DNA of 46,673 nucleotides from Desulfocapsa sp. (lineage in GTDB: Bacteria > Desulfobacterota > Desulfobulbia > Desulfobulbales > Desulfocapsaceae). Below are positions 42,409-46,673 of the stretch, piece after piece. Under the pieces are notes generated by a model that ran no database searches, was not told where the DNA came from, and saw nothing but the letters and a program-made list of their open reading frames with translations. Position 1 is the stretch's first letter; every line of letters starts with the position of its first letter. The stretch is from assembly GCA_024763035.1 (NCBI GenBank), contig JANTGG010000010.1:1-46673 (forward strand), read 5' to 3'. Made by a program: the position numbers and the translations under genes.

Positions 42409-43332
42409 TTACAAAAAATGCACTTCACTTTTTAACAGAATACCACACTCTTCCACTACCTTATCCTGCACAATCCGCATAAGCCGCAGGACATCATCTG
42501 CCGTCGCCGCCCCTCTGTTTACCAGGAAATTTGCATGTACCTCCGAAATCATTGCATCCCCGCAGCATCTGCCCTTTAAGCCTGCCGATTCAATCAACCG
42601 TCCCGCCGAATCTCCCGGCGGATTCTTAAAAAATGAGCCGCAGTTTTTCACTCCTTTGGGCTGTTTTTGTTCGCGTCTTTCCCGGTACTGCCTGCAGGTA
42701 TCAGCTATCTCCTCCTGCACCCCACGCTGCAGCAGAATGTCCGCTGCCAGCAGGAAATAGCTTTTGCCATATACATCCAGGTTATTCCACGATCTGTAGG
42801 AGAAATCCAACTGCTCTTTCTCCAGATGAACACGCTCAGCCGTTGTATCCATCGTGTCCAGACGAAGGAGAACATCTGCCATCTGTCCTCCCCAGGCACC
42901 CGCATTCATAACCACCGCACCTCCCAAACTGCCGGGTATCCCCGCCGTAAACTCCAGACCGGCATAACTGTTTCTGCTGCACCAGTTCAGGAGCTTTGTC
43001 AGGCTGCATCCGGATCCGGCCCGAACAACCACAGTTTTTGTGTCGGCATCAAGCAACTCTATCGTCGAAAGCCCCTTTCCGGGAAGCAGCACAATTCCCT
43101 TGAAACCGGCATCCCGTACCAGCAGGTTACTGCCCCTGCCGATAAATCGATGGGCAATTCCGTTTTGGGCAAAAAACTGCAGCAGAACTCCCAGCTCTTC
43201 GGGACTTTCCACCGTGATCACGCCCTCAGCCGGACCACCTATTCCAAAAGAGGTAAAAGGAGCAAGTGAACAGTCCCACAATACCGGGTTTACTGTGAGA
43301 CCGTCCACTCTTTCCTTAACCCTTTGATCCAT
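42409..43332 (-). CDS. murB: UDP-N-acetylenolpyruvoylglucosamine reductase
   Basis: A 307-residue FAD enzyme that reduces UDP-GlcNAc-enolpyruvate to UDP-MurNAc. The FAD-binding part has APFTSFGIGGPAEGVI, FIGRGSNLLV near residue 62 and GIPGSLGGAVVMNAGAWG near residue 130; the catalytic Ser lies in KNCGSFFKNPPG near residue 230, and the late acid in SEVHANFLVN. ATG 43332 follows GAGG at good spacing (a GTG at 43335 is directly before it) and the ribosome site overlaps the murC stop codon. No ddl gene separates murB from ftsQ here. Confidence 0.96.
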   Translation of the reverse strand: MDQRVKERVDGLTVNPVLWDCSLAPFTSFGIGGPAEGVITVESPEELGVLLQFFAQNGIAHRFIGRGSNLLVRDAGFKGIVLLPGKGLSTIELLDADTKTVVVRAGSGCSLTKLLNWCSRNSYAGLEFTAGIPGSLGGAVVMNAGAWGGQMADVLLRLDTMDTTAERVHLEKEQLDFSYRSWNNLDVYGKSYFLLAADILLQRGVQEEIADTCRQYRERREQKQPKGVKNCGSFFKNPPGDSAGRLIESAGLKGRCCGDAMISEVHANFLVNRGAATADDVLRLMRIVQDKVVEECGILLKSEVHFL

Positions 43333-43342
43333 CACTTCCGCC

Positions 43343-44716
43343 TCAGCGAATCATTTCCACAAGTGCCTCACCCGCAGAGACAATATTGCCGGCACCAAGA
43401 GTCAGAACAAGATCCCCTTCCTGCAGTTCAGGATGCAGAGTTTTTGCAAGATCCCTGACCTCAGCCACATAGCGGGTCTGTCGCTGACCATGTTTTTTTA
43501 CCTCGTCAAGAAGAATCTCTGTGGAAATCTCATCAGTTGCCTCCTCACTCGCCGCATAGATATCTGTCATCACAAGAATATCTGCCCGATGGAATGCTGT
43601 CTTAAATTCATCAAGGAGTTTCAGCGTACGACTGTATCTGTGGGGCTGAAACAGGACTATCAGACGTTTCTGCGGCCACGCCTCTTTTATGGCTGCAAGT
43701 GTTGCCCGTATCTCCGTAGGATGATGTCCGTAATCGTCAAGGACAGTAATCCCGTGCCCCTCCCCTTTAAGCTGCATCCTCCGCTGTACCCCCTCAAAAC
43801 TGGCAAGGGCACGGCGGATAACAGCAAATGGAATATCAAGTTCACGTCCCACACAGATTACGGCAAGTGCGTTGTGGACGTTGTGTTTTCCAGGAAGTGC
43901 CAGATCTATGGTTCCCAGCACTTCTCCGCGAAAACGTACGGTAAACTCTGCCCTGCCGTCTTTTGAAACTATATCTTCCGCCGAGAGATCCGCCTGTGCC
44001 GTAAAGCCGTAGGTAATCTTCCGCTTCCTTATCTCAGGGAGGATATCTGCTATATTTTCATTATCCAGACAGAGGATCGCTGCCCCGTAGAAGGGAACTT
44101 TATCTATAAATTCCAGAAAGGTTCGTTTGACATGATCGAGATCATCATAATGATCCATATGTTCCCGATCGATATTCGTGACAACTTCCAGAACAGGTGA
44201 GAGTTTCAGGAACGAGCCGTCACTCTCATCGGCCTCTGCCACCAAGAAATCCCCCAATCCGAGTTTGGCATTACCGCCCAGGCTGTCCACCTTACCGCCA
44301 ACAACGATGGTCGGATCCAGACCTGCCTCACTCATCATCCAGCTGACCATGGAGGTGGTGGTTGTTTTCCCGTGACTCCCAGCTATGCCGATACCGTATT
44401 TTTTCAGCCGCATCAGCTCGGCAAGCATTTCTGCCCGCTGTATTACAGGAATCCCTGCAGCAAGGGCTGCAACAACTTCCGGATTGTTTTTGGAAATTGC
44501 AGAAGAAGTAACAACCACATCCGCCCCCTCCACCCAGCTGTCTTTATGTCCCTGGTGGATTTTACCGCCGAGAGCTGCAAGGTTTCTGGTAATAAGGGAA
44601 TCGTTCAGATCTGAGCCTGACACCTGATAGCCAAGATTCAGCAGGAGTTCGGCAATGCCGCTCATACCGATACCGCCGACACCAACAAAATGAATTTTAT
44701 GAGTTTTATTATACAT
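43343..44716 (-). CDS. murC: UDP-N-acetylmuramate-L-alanine ligase
   Basis: A 457-residue cytoplasmic ligase that adds L-alanine to UDP-MurNAc. The N-terminal Rossmann domain has HFVGVGGIGMSGIAELL, the ATP site is GSHGKTTTTSM near residue 115, followed by EADESDGSFL, NIDREHMDHY and the C-terminal DDYGHHPTEIRATL and FQPHRYSRT. All Mur ligase landmarks are intact and the length is normal. It begins 12 bases after the murG stop, in the standard cluster order. Confidence 0.97.
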   Translation of the reverse strand: MYNKTHKIHFVGVGGIGMSGIAELLLNLGYQVSGSDLNDSLITRNLAALGGKIHQGHKDSWVEGADVVVTSSAISKNNPEVVAALAAGIPVIQRAEMLAELMRLKKYGIGIAGSHGKTTTTSMVSWMMSEAGLDPTIVVGGKVDSLGGNAKLGLGDFLVAEADESDGSFLKLSPVLEVVTNIDREHMDHYDDLDHVKRTFLEFIDKVPFYGAAILCLDNENIADILPEIRKRKITYGFTAQADLSAEDIVSKDGRAEFTVRFRGEVLGTIDLALPGKHNVHNALAVICVGRELDIPFAVIRRALASFEGVQRRMQLKGEGHGITVLDDYGHHPTEIRATLAAIKEAWPQKRLIVLFQPHRYSRTLKLLDEFKTAFHRADILVMTDIYAASEEATDEISTEILLDEVKKHGQRQTRYVAEVRDLAKTLHPELQEGDLVLTLGAGNIVSAGEALVEMIR

Positions 44717-44728
44717 AAGCAGCTGGTA

Positions 44729-45835
44729 TCAGTTTCCGCATTTTCCGGTTATACAGTTCAGACATTCGTCCACAATTCGTTCTGCAGCATGGGGAAAGGC
44801 CTTCTTTCGCATGGCCATCCCCATCTTCTTCAGCCGTGCTTTCTCTGTAACAAGCTCTGTAAGAGTATCTGCCAGTTTTGAGGCTGTCAGCTCTCTTTCT
44901 CTAAACATCAGAGCCCCGCCACCCTGTACATAAAACTCTGCATTTTTTTCCTGATGGTTATCAGCGGCGTAGGGATAGGGAATAAGAATTGCCGGTTTCC
45001 CGAGAACAGCCAGTTCGGCAAGGGTGGTTGCTCCCGCCCGTGAAACCAGCAGATCCGCCTTTGCATAAACCGCTGCCATATCGGTAAAAAACGGTGCGAC
45101 CTCTGCATCTATGCCCTTTTCTTTATAGGAAGACGTCACCATTTCTGCGTCATTTGCTCCGGTCTGATGGATAAGCCTTACTGTTTTCAAGGCTTCACCG
45201 CCCACTGCGAATGCCTCAGGAAGCAGTTCATTCACCCGATGTGCACCGAGGCTGCCGCCAAGCACCAGAATCGTTATCCTTCCACCTTCTTCTCTTTCCT
45301 CTTTTCCGGCAAGCTCAAGAATCCCGCTGCGTACCGGATTCCCGGTAAGAACTGTCTTTTTGAGCGGGAACTGTTTTTCACTGCCGGGTAACGACAGGCA
45401 GATCCTGGCAGCAAGAGCACCGAGCTTTCTGTTGGCAAGCCCCGGTATTGAATTCTGTTCATGGATAAGGGTTGGTTTTCCCATAATCCTTGCCATGGCA
45501 ATGACCGGACCCGTTACATACCCCCCCACACCGAGAACAAGATCCGGCCTGAAACGAATAATATGCAGCATCGCCTCCAGGCAGGAGAGGGGGAGAACTG
45601 CCACTCCTTTTAGAAGAGAAAAGAAATTTTTTCCCTTCAGCCCCATGGAATGAATGGAAGCAGTGGCATAGCCATACTGCTCAAGTGCGGTACTGTCCAT
45701 TTTTCGTTTTGTTCCCACAAAGAGAACCTGACTGCCGGGGATACGCCGGCATAATGCCTCCGCAGCTGCTATTGCCGGAAAGAGATGTCCTCCTGTGCCG
45801 CCGCCTGTCAGCATAAGGCGAATGGGAGCAGTCAT
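44729..45835 (-). CDS. murG: Undecaprenyl-PP-MurNAc-pentapeptide GlcNAc transferase
   Basis: A 368-residue peripheral membrane glycosyltransferase that makes lipid II from lipid I. It has the two glycine-rich loops LTGGGTGGHLFPAIA near residue 8 and VLGVGGYVTGPV near residue 97, HEQNSIPGLANR near residue 124, and SRAGATTLAELAVLGKPAILIPYPYAADNHQ near residue 260. ATG 45835 shares an ATGA overlap with the murD stop; a GTG at 45841 is the longer alternative. Normally ftsW lies between murD and murG; the overlap shows it is absent here. Confidence 0.96.
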   Translation of the reverse strand: MTAPIRLMLTGGGTGGHLFPAIAAAEALCRRIPGSQVLFVGTKRKMDSTALEQYGYATASIHSMGLKGKNFFSLLKGVAVLPLSCLEAMLHIIRFRPDLVLGVGGYVTGPVIAMARIMGKPTLIHEQNSIPGLANRKLGALAARICLSLPGSEKQFPLKKTVLTGNPVRSGILELAGKEEREEGGRITILVLGGSLGAHRVNELLPEAFAVGGEALKTVRLIHQTGANDAEMVTSSYKEKGIDAEVAPFFTDMAAVYAKADLLVSRAGATTLAELAVLGKPAILIPYPYAADNHQEKNAEFYVQGGGALMFRERELTASKLADTLTELVTEKARLKKMGMAMRKKAFPHAAERIVDECLNCITGKCGN

Positions 45836-46673
45836 AAACACACCGCCTCTTTCTGATCTACCCGGAGTTTCATTACAGCCCGTGTAAAGACATCACCACG
45901 TTCTCCGTAATTTGCAAACATATCAAAACTGGCACATGCCGGCGCGAGGAGCACAACATCACCTTCCCGGGCAAGCTCATTTGCCAGTACAACGGCCTCT
46001 TCCATGGAATCTGCGCGCCGGCAAGGACTTTTCCCATGCAGGATTTTTTCGAGGGAATCCGCCGCTTCACCAATAAGGATTACTGCCTTCACCTTCTCCT
46101 CTACAGCAGCACAGAGGATAGAAAAATCTTCCCCTTTTTCCTTGCCCCCTGCAATAAGTATTACGCGGCCGGTAAAGGAACGCAGGGCACTGAGTACAGC
46201 ACCGCTGTTGGTTGCCTTGGAATCATCGAAATACCTGACACCACCCAGTTCCCTTACAAGCTGCAGACGATGGGGGGCATGGGTAAATGTCTGCAGTCCC
46301 CTTTCGATCCCTGCCTGATCACAGTGCAGAAGTACCGCCGCAAGTATGGCTGCCTCAGCGTTGAGTCTTCCGGTGCGGGAGTCCAGCTCTGAACCTTTGA
46401 GTGAGTAGATTTCTTCTCTGCCGCCATCCCGGGAAATCACCACACTCTTTGTATTTCCCGCCCTGCCAAAGGTCACTATCTGTTCATCGTTTATATAATT
46501 CTTTAGCAGCCTGACAAGCTCGGGGTCATCATAGACAAGCGCTATGTCGCCCTCTTTCTGCCTGGCAAAAAGATTTAGCTTTGCCGCAGTATAGGCCGCC
46601 ATCGTTTTGTGCCGGTCGAGATGATCTGCGCTGATATTTAAGAGCACACCCACATCGGGACGAAATGTACCGG
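45832..46673 (-). CDS. murD: UDP-N-acetylmuramoylalanine-D-glutamate ligase (5' end outside window)
   Basis: The C-terminal 280 or so residues of MurD, which adds D-glutamate to UDP-MurNAc-L-alanine. The frame is open to the window edge, where it begins within the GTFRPDVGVLLNISADHLDRH region; the N-terminal domain and ATP loop lie outside. Visible landmarks are the central-domain NISADHLDRH, GVRYFDDSKATNSGAVLSAL with the Lys and Asn typical of MurD, ILIAGGKEKGEDFS and the C-terminal LLAPACASFDMFANYGERGDVF. It ends in an ATGA overlap with murG. Confidence 0.95.
   Translation of the reverse strand, partial: GTFRPDVGVLLNISADHLDRHKTMAAYTAAKLNLFARQKEGDIALVYDDPELVRLLKNYINDEQIVTFGRAGNTKSVVISRDGGREEIYSLKGSELDSRTGRLNAEAAILAAVLLHCDQAGIERGLQTFTHAPHRLQLVRELGGVRYFDDSKATNSGAVLSALRSFTGRVILIAGGKEKGEDFSILCAAVEEKVKAVILIGEAADSLEKILHGKSPCRRADSMEEAVVLANELAREGDVVLLAPACASFDMFANYGERGDVFTRAVMKLRVDQKEAVCL

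Overview
The window is about 46.7 kb of bacterial chromosome, mid-GC, densely coding, with no RNA genes, prophage, insertion sequence or CRISPR that I can see. The gene content points to an anaerobic, Gram-negative sulfur-cycle deltaproteobacterium (Desulfobacterota, probably Desulfobulbales-like). The evidence is a single-chain pyruvate:ferredoxin oxidoreductase, a CoA-disulfide/polysulfide reductase fused to a rhodanese, a fused PabB-PabC protein, a TonB receptor together with MurG/FtsQ-type envelope genes, and a small protein family I associate with deltaproteobacteria. This placement is inference from gene content, not a database match.

Layout. 1-293 holds a REP-like palindrome. 294-4147 (minus) is uvrD/pcrA-like helicase, folC and a small HNH endonuclease in one overlapping run. 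4280-4672 is a conserved small protein (plus), facing a GGDEF diguanylate cyclase (minus) across a bidirectional terminator. 5785-6457 is a long divergent intergenic region with a near-consensus promoter, a strong dyad and a structured leader before nagZ and a double-TM2 membrane protein. 7965-15105 (minus) is a compact four-gene signalling run: TonB receptor, stand-alone ABC-type substrate-binding protein, hybrid histidine kinase with two receivers and Hpt, and a receiver-HD-GYP phosphodiesterase. 15437-21189 (plus) carries a DUF493 protein, an unknown protein and a complete BMP-type (nucleoside-like) ABC importer, with a second REP-like element inside its operon. 21222-23132 (minus) is pabB-pabC. 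23522-27806 (plus) is a CBS-ACT protein and nifJ, ended by a 21-bp bidirectional terminator. 27956-28909 (minus) is a YkgJ-type cysteine-cluster protein; 29307-30317 (plus) is a tiny ORF and a PHP/histidinol-phosphatase; 30328-31944 (minus) is a HEAT-repeat/receiver fusion; 32238-33962 (minus) is CoA-disulfide reductase-rhodanese.

34090 to the right edge is one long minus-strand run: murD (cut by the window edge), murG, murC, murB, ftsQ, ftsA, ftsZ (division and cell wall cluster), then a radical SAM protein, an orphan sensor kinase and the FetAB-type ABC pair. ftsW is not between murD and murG, where it usually lies.

How the genes fit together: three themes recur. (1) Cyclic-di-GMP signalling: a cyclase with an intact I-site and a phosphodiesterase lie about 2 kb apart, the latter under a sensor kinase that is encoded with its own receptor and binding protein. 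This is the most interesting system in the window. (2) Envelope growth and recycling: the dcw cluster and nagZ. (3) Central anaerobic and sulfur redox metabolism: nifJ with an AMP/amino-acid-sensor-like CBS-ACT protein, and the CoA-disulfide reductase. Several intergenic regions carry dyads or mutually exclusive hairpins that suggest uncharacterised leader regulation. All RNA structures and promoters reported were read by eye and not computed.
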